Shown here one piece after another: positions 33,034 through 42,003 of a DNA stretch of 64,000 nucleotides. Source of the stretch: Candidatus Latescibacterota bacterium (GTDB lineage: Bacteria > Krumholzibacteriota > Krumholzibacteriia > WVZY01). The position numbers and the translations under genes were made by a program. The DNA lies in the NCBI GenBank assembly GCA_011772205.1, contig WVZY01000067.1, positions 55,096-119,095 on the forward strand, in the 5' to 3' direction. A model generated the notes under the pieces. It searched no databases. It was not told the DNA's origin and saw only the letters and a list, made by a program, of their open reading frames with translations. The first letter of the stretch is position 1, and every line of letters starts with the position of its first letter.

Positions 33034-33714
33034 TCACCTCTTTGAAGATTCTTCTTCATCCATTGTAGCCGCTGCACGATCGATTGCTCTTCTTAGAGCT
33101 GTTGTCGCCGCTTCTGGGTTCTTTCGTGAACACACAGCGCTGATCACAGCCACCCCAAATGCGCCGGCTCGTATCACCGGCTCTATGTTCGAAAGGGCGA
33201 TCCCTCCAATTGCGATAACGGGAATCTCAACAGCGGAGCAAACTTCCTTCAACCGCTCAAGCCCTCTTGGCCGCGTCGGCTTCTCCTTGGAGGATGTTGG
33301 ATAGATGTGCCCGAAGCCAATGTAATCCGCCCCCTCGCTCTCAGCCAGGAGTGCTTCTTCCATAGTTCCGGCAGATCCACCGATGATTTTATTGGGACCT
33401 AGGAGTTTCCTTGCCACTGCAATCGGAATGTCGTCGCTGCCAAGATGAACGCCATCCGCATCCACGGCCATGGCAATGTCCACACGGTCGTTGATGATAA
33501 GGGGAATCCCTGAATTCGCACAGATTCTCTTCAATACAGCGGCAGCTTCGACCAGCTTGCGGGTGCCCATCCTTTTATCCCGGAACTGAACAGCGTCGGC
33601 GCCGCCCGAAACGGCGAGACCGGCCAGTTTTGCGTGGCTGAAACGGCGCTGTATGGATTCGTCCGTAATGACATGGAGTCTTCCGAGCTGTTTCGTCGTA
33701 GGTTTGGCACTCAT
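33034..33714 (-). CDS. thiE: Thiamine phosphate synthase
   Basis: The 226-residue TIM-barrel protein has LIINDRVDIAMAVDADGVHL, the Asp that binds Mg, IIGGSAGTMEEA, and GADYIGFGHIYPTSSK followed by a late AIGGI. This is the best match to ThiE, which joins hydroxymethylpyrimidine diphosphate and thiazole phosphate to thiamine phosphate. It lies 6 bases from thiD and 7 bases from a second ThiE/TenI-like gene. Having two related genes in one operon suggests that one has another role, most likely the neighbour. Confidence 0.85.
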   Translation of the reverse strand: MSAKPTTKQLGRLHVITDESIQRRFSHAKLAGLAVSGGADAVQFRDKRMGTRKLVEAAAVLKRICANSGIPLIINDRVDIAMAVDADGVHLGSDDIPIAVARKLLGPNKIIGGSAGTMEEALLAESEGADYIGFGHIYPTSSKEKPTRPRGLERLKEVCSAVEIPVIAIGGIALSNIEPVIRAGAFGVAVISAVCSRKNPEAATTALRRAIDRAAATMDEEESSKR

Positions 33715-33721
33715 AGTTATG

Positions 33722-34342
33722 TTACAGGCCTTCGAGAGCGTTTTCGAATGCTTTTACTGCTTTGGGAATGTTTTGGGCCGACATGATGGCGGATACGACT
33801 CCTACGCCGGCCGCGCCATGCTCGATGCAGAAACAGGCGTTCTCCGGAGTGATGCCGCCGATGGCGAAAATGGGGATGCCGGCGTTTCTCGAAACGGTTG
33901 AGAGTGCTTCGAGTCCCTGCGGGTCGCCGTACTTCGCTTTTGAAGCAGTCGAAAAGATTGGGCCGAACAGTATGAAGTCTGCACCACGAATCTGGGCATC
34001 AACAGCGCGCTCCAGAGAGTGGACACTTACGCCGATCAGAGCATCGGGTTGAAGATGGCGAGCAGTGCCGATTGGAATCCCATTCTCTGGACAGTGAATA
34101 CCATCTGCGCCCACGGCGAGGGCAATATCGATCCTGTCATTGACGAGTAGCTTAGAACCGGCACGGTGCGTGGCCTTGCGCAGTGCCAGGGCCTCTTCGT
34201 AGAGCTGCCTGCCTGGAAGATCTTTTTCGCGGAGCTGAACGACCCGGACCCCGGAGGAGCATGCCTCTTCAACGGCTTTTTCTAGTGTCGCGGGACGACA
34301 AAGCGTCCGATTGGTAATGAGATAAAGTTTGAAATCGATCAT
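33722..34342 (-). CDS. ThiE/TenI-family protein
   Basis: The 206-residue protein is a paralogue of the next gene: [63 protein letters not shown]. It has [13 protein letters not shown] where the neighbour has HLGSDDIPIAVAR. TenI, a thiazole tautomerase that helps thiamine synthesis, has this fold and often accompanies thiO-thiS-thiG. Its ATG overlaps the thiG stop in ATGA. TenI or a second ThiE are both possible; the altered phosphate-binding segment favours TenI. Confidence 0.7.
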   Translation of the reverse strand: MIDFKLYLITNRTLCRPATLEKAVEEACSSGVRVVQLREKDLPGRQLYEEALALRKATHRAGSKLLVNDRIDIALAVGADGIHCPENGIPIGTARHLQPDALIGVSVHSLERAVDAQIRGADFILFGPIFSTASKAKYGDPQGLEALSTVSRNAGIPIFAIGGITPENACFCIEHGAAGVGVVSAIMSAQNIPKAVKAFENALEGL

Positions 34343-35127
34343 TTTTCGTCTGCGCCCGAGCCGATGATTCCCTCAAATGGGCTCGAAGCGGTCGCGTAGA
34401 GCTTGCGCGGGATGCGGCCGGCGCGGTAGGCAAGACGCCCGGCCTCGAGGGCCAACCGCATCGCACGGGCCATCTCGATGGGGTGCTTGGCTTGTGCGAC
34501 GGCGGTGTTTAGAAGAACCCCGTCGGCGCCTAGCTCCATGGCCACAGCGACATCCGAGGCGGTTCCGACTCCGGCATCGACGATGAGAGGCACGTCGACG
34601 ATGTCGCGGATGATCATCAAGTTGTAAGGATTCCGAATTCCCATCCCCGAACCGATCGGCGCACCGAGTGGCATGACCGCTGCGCACCCCATGTCCGCCA
34701 GTTTTTTGCAAGTGATCGGATCATCGTTGCAATATGGGAGAACGACAAAACCTTGGTGAATGAGTTCCTCTGAGGCTTTGAGAAGCTCCGGCACATCCGG
34801 GAACAACGTCTCATCGTCACCGATCACTTCCAATTTGATCCAATTGGTGCCAAGCGCCTCTCTGGCGAGATGAGCGGTAAGGACAGCTTCTTTGGCGGTG
34901 TAACAACCCGCCGTGTTTGGCAGGACCATAAATTTCTTCCGGTCGATGAGGTTCAGGATGTTCTCATCTTCAGTGTCCTCGAGGTTGATCCTGCGGATGG
35001 CTACGGTGACGATTTCTGCGCCGCTTGCATCCAGACAATCGATCATAATTTGTGGGTTCGGGAAGCGGGCGGAACCTAGAATGAGCCTCGATTTGAACGT
35101 TCTATCAGCAATCTTCAGATCGTCCAT
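34339..35127 (-). CDS. thiG: Thiazole synthase
   Basis: The 262-residue TIM-barrel protein has [14 protein letters not shown] (the catalytic region of ThiG), [34 protein letters not shown] and a late [20 protein letters not shown]. ThiG makes the thiazole phosphate of thiamine from deoxyxylulose phosphate, the ThiS thiocarboxylate and dehydroglycine. Its thiO neighbour would provide the dehydroglycine, so this is the oxygen-using (Bacillus-type) route rather than ThiH. The ATG at 35127 was chosen because it has GAGGT just upstream; the frame extends to 35145. Confidence 0.93.
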   Translation of the reverse strand: MDDLKIADRTFKSRLILGSARFPNPQIMIDCLDASGAEIVTVAIRRINLEDTEDENILNLIDRKKFMVLPNTAGCYTAKEAVLTAHLAREALGTNWIKLEVIGDDETLFPDVPELLKASEELIHQGFVVLPYCNDDPITCKKLADMGCAAVMPLGAPIGSGMGIRNPYNLMIIRDIVDVPLIVDAGVGTASDVAVAMELGADGVLLNTAVAQAKHPIEMARAMRLALEAGRLAYRAGRIPRKLYATASSPFEGIIGSGADEK

Positions 35128-35159
35128 TTGCAAACCTCGTTTCAATCCAACTGGCTGCG

Positions 35160-35366
35160 TTATCCACCTTGGACCGCGTGGATAATCTCGATGCTGTCTC
35201 CGTCGCGAAGCGCTGTCTCGCCCCAGGATTCTCTGGGAACTACCGTGCTGTTCACGGCAACAGCGATGCCCTTCTGGACGTTCGAAATATCATACTGTTC
35301 GAGGAGTTTCTGGAGCGTAACTCCACTCTCGATGTCTGTTGCTTTACCGTTAACTGTAAGCCGCAT
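35160..35366 (-). CDS. thiS: Sulfur carrier protein ThiS
   Basis: The 68-residue ubiquitin-like protein starts [19 protein letters not shown] and ends in QGG, the Gly-Gly tail that becomes the thiocarboxylate. It delivers sulfur to ThiG. The ATG at 35366 has GGAGA six bases upstream; an open frame runs on to 35411. No thiF or other activating enzyme is in the window, so it must lie elsewhere. Confidence 0.92.
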   Translation of the reverse strand: MRLTVNGKATDIESGVTLQKLLEQYDISNVQKGIAVAVNSTVVPRESWGETALRDGDSIEIIHAVQGG

Positions 35367-35448
35367 GCTGTCTCTCCGGTGTCGGTTGGGAACAAAACCC
35401 GTTGAGTTCAACCTTGACCTCTTGATTTCTAAATATTCTCCTGATTAT

Positions 35449-36612
35449 TTACGAAACAGCCGATTGCTTCCCGGGAGGCACGAACCGTCCCGGCTTGAAA
35501 GGAGCAAACAGCTCCGAAGATCTGCCATCCAGTATCAGCCCGCTCATTTCGTATGCGGTGATTGGAGCCAGCAAGATCCCATGACGGTAATGTCCCGTAG
35601 CATAGTACAGGCCTTCGATGGATGTTTCTCCCACAATCGGATCATGATCACGGCTACCCGGGCGGAGACCCGCCTCGATCTTCTCGACTTCCAGATCGTA
35701 TATCGACGGTACTGCTTCCCATCCTCTTTCGAGCAGCTTGTAGATCGGGCCAGCGGTAATGGTTGTATCGAATCCCATTTCCTCTTCCGAAGCACCAAGT
35801 AGAACCCGCCCATCTCCCTTTGGAAGGAGGTAGGCGTCGGGCGCCCGCACGACGTGCGAAAGCTCATAGGTTCCATCCGAGCGAAGCGTGATGATTTGCC
35901 CCTTTACAGGGCGGACCGGCGGGAGGAGTTCTTTGGGAATTCCATTTAACTTTCTAGACCAGCATCCCGCCGCGACGATCACGCTCGTCGCTTTAACATC
36001 CCCATCGTCGTTTAAAACTCCCGTCGCGCGGCCATTGTCCGTTTGGATCGCCGAAACAGGGCGGTTTTCGTATAGGGTTCCCCCGCATTTCTCAAATGCG
36101 ATCTTCAAGGCATCGACGAGCGCCTGGTTGTTCACCTGGTGGTCATCCGGTATCCATATTGCCGAACTCGTTCTCGGAGAGATGAGAGGCTCGATCTCCC
36201 TCGCTTCCGTTCCCGAGAGCCATTTCACCGGAAGCCCGAGCTGTTCTCTAAACACGTGGAGCCGCCGCAGCCTTTCTGCGTCGTCCCTGTCGAGACCGAT
36301 CATCAGTGTTCCGCGGGTGTCGAGTACCACTTCCGAATCCGAGTCCTTTTTCAGTTCATCCAAAAAGCGTGGGTAGAGGCTCAGACTCTCTCGGCCAATT
36401 CGCAGAAAATCTTCATCTTCGAATCCAACTTCCGACAGAGGTGCAAGCATACCGGCGGCAACCCAACTCGCTCCCCGTCCGGTCGTATGACGTTCGAAAA
36501 GGGAAACATCCGCTCCCCTTTTAGCCAGTTGCCATGCAGTGGCGAGGCCGATGATCCCGCCGCCGATAACAGCGACGGGCGAGCGAGAATGATGTTCGGA
36601 GTATTTTCCCAT
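35449..36612 (-). CDS. thiO: Glycine oxidase ThiO
   Basis: The 387-residue flavoprotein starts with VAVIGGGIIGLATAWQLAKR (FAD-binding, about residues 13-32), then ASWVAAGMLAP and a C-terminal LRPGSRDHDPIVG and ATGHYRHGILLAPIT. It oxidises glycine with oxygen to dehydroglycine and hydrogen peroxide, feeding ThiG. It lies between tenA and thiS. Its presence, with no ThiH visible, indicates that the cell makes thiazole under aerobic conditions. Confidence 0.88.
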   Translation of the reverse strand: MGKYSEHHSRSPVAVIGGGIIGLATAWQLAKRGADVSLFERHTTGRGASWVAAGMLAPLSEVGFEDEDFLRIGRESLSLYPRFLDELKKDSDSEVVLDTRGTLMIGLDRDDAERLRRLHVFREQLGLPVKWLSGTEAREIEPLISPRTSSAIWIPDDHQVNNQALVDALKIAFEKCGGTLYENRPVSAIQTDNGRATGVLNDDGDVKATSVIVAAGCWSRKLNGIPKELLPPVRPVKGQIITLRSDGTYELSHVVRAPDAYLLPKGDGRVLLGASEEEMGFDTTITAGPIYKLLERGWEAVPSIYDLEVEKIEAGLRPGSRDHDPIVGETSIEGLYYATGHYRHGILLAPITAYEMSGLILDGRSSELFAPFKPGRFVPPGKQSAVS

Positions 36613-36664
36613 TACACAAAAGATACGTGAGAGCCGGTGAATACGATGTTACGCAGGTGCTGCT

Positions 36665-37327
36665 TCAAACGATCCAGTTGGACTGGTTGTAGGCCTGATC
36701 CCAGAAATAAAATTCGTATTTGGAGCTGATTCGAAAGTGTTCGATCATGCGATCCAGTTCCTCTTTTGAAACCGCAGGTCCAAGCCGGTCGACGAGCGAC
36801 AGCTGCTCTTCTACGAGGCGCCAGTAATCCTCTGATGCGTACGCCTCGATCCAACCCCGATACAGCTCATCTTGCGGTGGATTCTCGGCCAGACGCCGGC
36901 CGACTTCCCCGTAAATCCAGTAGCAGGGTAGCAGAGCAGAGACGATCTCCCCAAGCGTTCCTTCTCTTCCAACATTCAGGAGATGTCGTGTGTAGGCGAG
37001 CGTTACTGGAGCCCGGTCCGCTTGTTCCAGCTCATCGATGGGCACTCCCAGCTTTTCCGCCGCGCTCTTGTGAAATGCCCGCTCAGCCTCGATTCCCCCC
37101 ACAGCATGCTGGACGAACATTTTGAGTGTTTCTACATCAAAGGTTTTCGCCCCCGCCAGGCAGAGCGCCCTCGCAAAATCGATGAGGTACGCATAATCCT
37201 GCTGAATGAAGTAGATGAACTTCTCTTTTGGCAGAGTCCCCGCACCCAGTTCGATTACGAACGGTTGATTCAATATTTGCTCCCAAATCGGTTTGGACGG
37301 TTCGAAAAGGACCTCTCGCGTGAGCAT
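36665..37327 (-). CDS. tenA: Thiaminase II / TenA family protein
   Basis: The 220-residue all-helical protein starts MLTREVLFEPSKPIWEQILN and has FIYFIQQDYAYLIDFARALC (residues near 43-62 with the conserved Asp-Tyr), a Cys in ALLPCYWIYGEVG and EAYASEDYW. TenA hydrolyses aminopyrimidines to salvage thiamine degradation products. The frame extends to 37480 through the riboswitch, but the ATG at 37327 has AAAGGAG five bases upstream and lies just after the riboswitch and terminator. It is first in the thi operon. Confidence 0.9.
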   Translation of the reverse strand: MLTREVLFEPSKPIWEQILNQPFVIELGAGTLPKEKFIYFIQQDYAYLIDFARALCLAGAKTFDVETLKMFVQHAVGGIEAERAFHKSAAEKLGVPIDELEQADRAPVTLAYTRHLLNVGREGTLGEIVSALLPCYWIYGEVGRRLAENPPQDELYRGWIEAYASEDYWRLVEEQLSLVDRLGPAVSKEELDRMIEHFRISSKYEFYFWDQAYNQSNWIV

Positions 37328-37363
37328 TATGGCTCCTTTGGTCTCAACACGTAACGAAATTGT

Positions 37364-37398
37364 AAAAAAACGCCGACCCTCAGCCCGAGGCGGCGTTT
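37364..37398 (-). terminator. Riboswitch-linked Rho-independent terminator
   Basis: On the minus strand AACGCCG pairs with CGGCGTT around a GC-rich loop and is followed by a run of T (37364-37370). It lies between the TPP riboswitch and tenA, so ligand binding would end transcription here. Confidence 0.85.
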
Positions 37399-37411
37399 GC
37401 GGTAAAGAGTG

Positions 37412-37492
37412 GTTTAGTTTCCCTTCGCCGGCATTACCCGGATCAGGTTCAGAGGGTTTGATCTCAGCCCGCCGGAGCAAGCAAGCACCCCT
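37412..37492 (-). promoter_or_regulatory. TPP riboswitch (THI element)
   Basis: The minus-strand RNA has the conserved THI-box parts in order: GGGGTGC, then GCTGAGAT, then ACCTGATCCGGGTAATGCCG, then GCGAAGGGAA. It precedes the terminator and the tenA-thiOSG(E)ED genes, so thiamine diphosphate should shut the operon off. Confidence 0.95.
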
Positions 37493-37539
37493 TTAAATAC
37501 TATCACACCCGCTGCTTGGCGGATGTTTTATGTGCTTAA

Positions 37540-37568
37540 AAGATACCGGAAACCCCGATGAGTGTCAA
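37540..37568 (-). promoter_or_regulatory. Promoter of the thiamine operon
   Basis: On the minus strand TTGACA (37563-37568) and TATCTT (37540-37545) are 17 bases apart, about 50 bases before the riboswitch. Confidence 0.7.
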
Positions 37569-37656
37569 GCGGAGGGCGCTAAATCTGACGCGAACAGGAG
37601 GCGCATGGACCACCCGAGCGAGCACGCTTTTGGGGTGCTTTTCACAGGGAATGGTG

Positions 37657-37662
37657 TATAAT
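37657..37662 (+). promoter_or_regulatory. Possible -10 box of the prolyl oligopeptidase gene
   Basis: A perfect TATAAT lies about 49 bases before the ATG at 37711. No good -35 box is at 16-18 bases, so this is tentative. The region between it and the thi promoter holds nothing else I can name. Confidence 0.35.
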
Positions 37663-37710
37663 AGTGAAAATCCTTCCCGCTTGGCAAAAATTTCCAGAGG
37701 AGGTCACAAG

Positions 37711-39903
37711 ATGCGTGCCTTGCTCAACCGGAAAGGCTCACCTGTTTCCACCCCTCGCTTATTGAAGTCCTTATTCCTTTTGGTAGTTATTGTTACTGTT
37801 GCTGGAATCGTTGCGGCGACTTTGGTGCCCACCGCCGCAGCGAAAAAGTACAAGTATCCCAAAGCGCATAAAGTCGATGTTGTAGATGACTTCCACGGCA
37901 CCAAGGTCGCCGATCCGTATCGATGGTTGGAAGATCCCGATGCAGAAGAGACGATCAAATGGGTGGAGGCCCAAAACGAGTTGTTCTACAAATATATCGA
38001 CACACCCAGCCGGGAAAAGATAAAGAAAAGGATCGAGGATATCTGGAATTATCCCAAGTATACCCTGCCTTATAAAAAAGGTGACCGCTACTTTTTCTCG
38101 AAAAACGACGGCCTGCAAAACCAATACGTTTACTATATGCAGGAATCGTTGGATAGTGAACCGAAAGTCGTGATCGATCCCAACACGCTGAGCGAGGATG
38201 GAACAATTGCTCTCAGAAGCAGGTCGCTCAGCGAAGACGCTGCGCTTCTTGCCTACGGGCTCTCGAGCAAAGGGAGCGATTGGCAGGATGTCCGTATCCG
38301 CAAAGTGGATTCCGGCGAAGACTACGGCGACCTGCTGAAATGGACCAAGTTCACCAGCATCGCGTGGAAACACGACAACTCGGGCTTTTATTATAATCGC
38401 TTTCCCGATCCGAGCACCCTTCCAGACGAAGATCACACCAAATACAACCGGGTTTACTGGCACAAGCTCGGCACACCTCAGTTGGAAGACAAACTCGTTT
38501 ACGGTCCCGAAGAACAGAAAGAGCTGGGCTTCTACCCCGATATCACCGACGACGGCAAATACCTCCTCTTGCACGTTTGGCACGGAACGGATGATCGGAA
38601 TGGAATCTATTATCGCCCCGTCGCGAGCGACGGCGAATTCATCCGGCTCATGGAGGTTGGAGAGGCCGAATTCGATCCGATCGACAATGTCGGGTCGGTG
38701 TTTTATTTCGAGACTAACCTGGATGCTCCGCGCGGGAGGGTCATTGCCGTCGATGTGGAAAATGCCGGCAGGGAGAATTGGAAAGAGATCATCCCTCAAG
38801 TGGATGACGTGATTGACTTTGTTACCATGGTCAACGATCAACTGGTTATCGCTTATAGTCGAGACGCCCACCACGTGCTCAAAATCTTCGATCGGAAGGG
38901 CAAGTTCATCCGCGAAATCGAACTTCCAACGATTGGTGCCATCTATGGAATATCCGGCAGGCGCGAGGACACCGAGATGTTTTTCAGTTTCACATCTTTC
39001 GTCTATCCTTCGACAGCCTTCCGTTATGATTTCAAAAAGGACAAGGTAACGGTATTCAGAAAACCAGAAGTGGCGTTCGATCCCACTCAATATGAAACAA
39101 AGCAAGTTTTCTACAGCTCGAAAGACGGCACTCGTGTGCCGATGTTCATCACGCACAAAAAGAATCTCAAGTTGAATGGAGACAATCCCACAATTCTCTA
39201 CGGGTATGGGGGATTCAACGTCAGCCTCATGCCGTACTTCTCTATTACCAGGTTGATCTGGATGGAAAATGGCGGCGTCTATGCAATTGCAAACCTCCGG
39301 GGCGGCTCCGAATATGGTGAGGAATGGCACCAGGCCGGTATGATGGAGAAAAGACAGAATGTTTTCGATGATTTTATCGCTGCCGCGGAGTGGCTCATAG
39401 ACAACGATTATTCGAATTCCTCGAAGCTCGCAATCAATGGAGCCAGCAATGGCGGGCTCCTTGTGGCTGCCTGCATGGTCCAGCGCCCGGAGTTGTTCGG
39501 CGCCGTTGTCAGCGATGTGCCCGTTACCGATATGCTTCGATACCACAAATTTACCGTCGGGCGGTACTGGGTCCCCGAGCTTGGGAACGCCGAGGAGAAT
39601 CCCGAGCACTTCAAGTTTCTCTATGCATACTCGCCATTGCACAACATCAAGAAAGGTATCGTGTGTCCGCCTACACTTGTGACATCCGCGGACACGGATG
39701 ACCGGGTCGTACCGATGCATGCCAAGAAATTTGTAGCGGCGCTTCAAGAGAGTGATGCCGGTGAAAATCCGATCCTTCTTCGCGTGGAGACAAAAGCCGG
39801 TCACGGCGGCGGAAAGCCCACTTCGAAGAGGATAGAGGAAGCCTCGGACATATACGCGTTCCTCTTCAAAACGTTCGGTATGACCATGGCCTCTGGGAAG
39901 TAG
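37711..39903 (+). CDS. Prolyl oligopeptidase family serine peptidase (S9A)
   Basis: The protein is about 730 residues with an N-terminal membrane signal (LFLLVVIVTVAGIVAATLVP). DPYRWLEDPDAEET near residue 70 opens the beta-propeller part. The catalytic domain has INGASNGG (Ser near residue 579), SADTDDRVVPMHA (Asp) and ETKAGHGGGKPT (His), and LRGGSEYGEEWHQAG for substrate binding. It should cleave short peptides after proline in the periplasm or at the surface. The ATG at 37711 has AGAGGAGG upstream. Only 16 bases separate it from the next gene. Confidence 0.92.
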   Translation: MRALLNRKGSPVSTPRLLKSLFLLVVIVTVAGIVAATLVPTAAAKKYKYPKAHKVDVVDDFHGTKVADPYRWLEDPDAEETIKWVEAQNELFYKYIDTPSREKIKKRIEDIWNYPKYTLPYKKGDRYFFSKNDGLQNQYVYYMQESLDSEPKVVIDPNTLSEDGTIALRSRSLSEDAALLAYGLSSKGSDWQDVRIRKVDSGEDYGDLLKWTKFTSIAWKHDNSGFYYNRFPDPSTLPDEDHTKYNRVYWHKLGTPQLEDKLVYGPEEQKELGFYPDITDDGKYLLLHVWHGTDDRNGIYYRPVASDGEFIRLMEVGEAEFDPIDNVGSVFYFETNLDAPRGRVIAVDVENAGRENWKEIIPQVDDVIDFVTMVNDQLVIAYSRDAHHVLKIFDRKGKFIREIELPTIGAIYGISGRREDTEMFFSFTSFVYPSTAFRYDFKKDKVTVFRKPEVAFDPTQYETKQVFYSSKDGTRVPMFITHKKNLKLNGDNPTILYGYGGFNVSLMPYFSITRLIWMENGGVYAIANLRGGSEYGEEWHQAGMMEKRQNVFDDFIAAAEWLIDNDYSNSSKLAINGASNGGLLVAACMVQRPELFGAVVSDVPVTDMLRYHKFTVGRYWVPELGNAEENPEHFKFLYAYSPLHNIKKGIVCPPTLVTSADTDDRVVPMHAKKFVAALQESDAGENPILLRVETKAGHGGGKPTSKRIEEASDIYAFLFKTFGMTMASGK

Positions 39904-39919
39904 GTGGAGCAGGGTAGCG

Positions 39920-40639
39920 ATGCCGCCCAGGATATCGATTGTGATTCCCGCGCTTCATGAGGCGGACGGCATCAATGAATTTGTGTCTCATCTTCGCCAT
40001 ATCCGCCGGGCGGAGGAGAGCGAGATTGTCATTGTGGATGGGGATGCCGAGGGGGAAACGATCCGAGCGCTAGAGGATCCCCACGTTATTGCCTTCATCG
40101 GCCCCAAAGGGCGAGCTCGCCAGATGAACGAAGGCGCCGCCCGTGCAAGCGGGGAATTCATACTTTTCCTTCACGCCGACACGTTTCTTCCCCGCAACGC
40201 CCTGGGAGCAATTTGCTCCAAAATGGGCAACGAGAGGTACGTTGGGGGCGCCTTCGAATTGGGTTACAGCTCGGGGAGGATTTTCTTCCGGATCGTGGGC
40301 GTCCTCGCTTCGATTCGATCGCGTTTGACCCGGGTCCCTTACGGGGACCAGGCGATTTTCCTTCGCCGGGAATACTTCGAAACGATTGGCGGATACGCCG
40401 ACATACCGCTGATGGAAGATGCCGAGATGATGCGTCGTATCAGGAGGCGTGGCGACGAGATATGCATCCTGCCTTTCAAAGTCGGCTCTTCCCCGAGGCG
40501 CTGGGAGACGGAAGGATTCTTCCGTTGCACGTTGAGAAACATCTTTATTGCGGCCCTTTACTATCTCGGGGTACCTCCTGAGCGGCTCTCCCGCTATTAT
40601 CCTCCTCACAACCCGGAGAAAGATAGCCGCTCGCCGTAG
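39920..40639 (+). CDS. GT2 glycosyltransferase of the rSAM/selenodomain-associated type (TIGR04283-like)
   Basis: The 239-residue protein starts ISIVIPALHEADGINEFV and has EIVIVDGDAEGETIRAL, RARQMNEGAARASGEFILFLHADTFL and VPYGDQAIFLRREYFE. The RARQMNEGA...FLHADT run is characteristic of the small GT family that travels with radical SAM ArsS-type proteins. It would transfer a sugar from a nucleotide donor; the acceptor is unknown. The ArsS-like gene follows after a 337-base gap, which supports the assignment. Confidence 0.78.
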   Translation: MPPRISIVIPALHEADGINEFVSHLRHIRRAEESEIVIVDGDAEGETIRALEDPHVIAFIGPKGRARQMNEGAARASGEFILFLHADTFLPRNALGAICSKMGNERYVGGAFELGYSSGRIFFRIVGVLASIRSRLTRVPYGDQAIFLRREYFETIGGYADIPLMEDAEMMRRIRRRGDEICILPFKVGSSPRRWETEGFFRCTLRNIFIAALYYLGVPPERLSRYYPPHNPEKDSRSP

Positions 40640-40976
40640 CACTCGTCTTCTGTTCGTTCACGAGCGTTCTCGTTAAAGCATGGAGGCGATGCTCCGCTCA
40701 TTTTCTCGCAGATACGAGAAGAAGCGTCACACATTGTTATCCTCCTAAAAAATGGTGCGGCGTGGGTTCCGCAATATTCGTCTCCGCCCTCCAGATTGTA
40801 ACGGGGACTACAGTAATTTCCATTTTCCTTCAGGATTCCGCCTGTATATATTGTCCCGATTTACTCAGAGCTGATATTGGAGTAAGATCTTCAGCGAATA
40901 GCCGACCAAGCATACAGATGATTGCGATATGACGTCGGGATTCGGAAGCTCGAACTCGCCAACGAGAGGATAGGAC
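40640..40976. other. Gene-free gap of 337 bases
   Basis: I see no supported gene, repeat copy, terminator or clear promoter here. A TATATATT stretch lies near 40852, and GAGAGGA precedes the ATG at 40977. Confidence 0.5.
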
Positions 40977-41930
40977 ATGAATGCGTTTGATATGCAGATT
41001 CGGGAAGCCACCGGGCACGATCTCGAAAGCGTCGGCCTCTCGATGATCCAAGTGAACGTTGGCCTCGTGTGCAACCAGCAATGCTTCCATTGCCACGTCG
41101 CTGCTTCACCGAATCGAAAAGAAGTGATGAGCTGGGAAACGATGGAGCACATCCTGAAAGCGGCAAGAGCCGTTCGATGCGAGCTCATCGACATTACAGG
41201 CGGAGCTCCAGAGTTGAATCCCCATTTCGAGCGCTTTGTGAGCGCGTTGAGGGACGAGGGCCTCAATGTTCAAGTCCGGACAAACCTCACCGTGTTGCTC
41301 GAGCCAGGTAAGACGCGTATCCCCGAGTTTTATAAAAAGAATAAAGTACAACTCGTTGCTTCCTTACCATGCTACCTGGAAGAGAATGTTCGGAAGCAGC
41401 GGGGTGTCGGCGTATACGAGAAGAGCATCGGAGCGATCAAGATTCTGAACGGCCTTGGATACGGCATTGAACCTGAGCTTCCATTGAACCTCGTGTACAA
41501 CCCGGTCGGGCCCCACTTGCCGCCCAACCAGGCCGATCTCGAAGCGGATTACCGCAAGGAACTGAGTCAGCGCTTCGGCATTCATTTTACTAAGCTCCTG
41601 ACCATCACGAATATGCCCATCGGTCGGTTCATCGGCGATCTCCGCAGACAGAAAAAAGAAAAGGAATACTGGGACCTGCTCATAAATAATTTCAATCCTC
41701 GAACGGTGGAGGGATTGATGTGCCGTCACCAGATCAGCGTCGATTGGGACGGCGATCTGTATGAATGTGATTTCAACCTAGCGCTCAAGATGTCCGTCGA
41801 TCACGGTGCGCCAACGCATATTAGGGATTTCGATCCCGCCACTCTCGCCCGCAGGAGGATCGTTACTGGGAAACACTGCTTTGGCTGCACAGCAGGGTGC
41901 GGTTCCTCATGTGGGGGTGCGCTCGTGTGA
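40977..41930 (+). CDS. arsS: Radical SAM protein of the ArsS family (Cys-rich C-terminal domain)
   Basis: The 317-residue protein has the radical SAM cysteines in CNQQCFHC (Cys32, 36, 39), ITGGAPELN for SAM contacts, and a long C-terminal domain with CRHQISVDWDGDLYECDFN and a closing HCFGCTAGCGSSCGG. This C-terminal pattern (the pfam12345 domain) marks the ArsS family, in which one of the last positions is often selenocysteine; here all are Cys. Known ArsS proteins build the C-As bond of arsenosugars with SAM. No arsM is in the window, so the substrate here is an inference. Neighbouring glycosyltransferases fit a sugar product. Confidence 0.85.
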   Translation: MNAFDMQIREATGHDLESVGLSMIQVNVGLVCNQQCFHCHVAASPNRKEVMSWETMEHILKAARAVRCELIDITGGAPELNPHFERFVSALRDEGLNVQVRTNLTVLLEPGKTRIPEFYKKNKVQLVASLPCYLEENVRKQRGVGVYEKSIGAIKILNGLGYGIEPELPLNLVYNPVGPHLPPNQADLEADYRKELSQRFGIHFTKLLTITNMPIGRFIGDLRRQKKEKEYWDLLINNFNPRTVEGLMCRHQISVDWDGDLYECDFNLALKMSVDHGAPTHIRDFDPATLARRRIVTGKHCFGCTAGCGSSCGGALV

Positions 41931-42003
41931 GGATACTCTTTTGGACCGGTGCAATCCGGATGAGCAACGAGTGCTATTAACAATAAAAAAGGTGGGATAC
42001 GAA

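Noticed and set aside
37771..39804. A 677-residue reading frame on the minus strand across the prolyl oligopeptidase gene.
   Set aside because: It is the antisense shadow of a gene with all catalytic motifs; it has no recognisable motif or start signal of its own.
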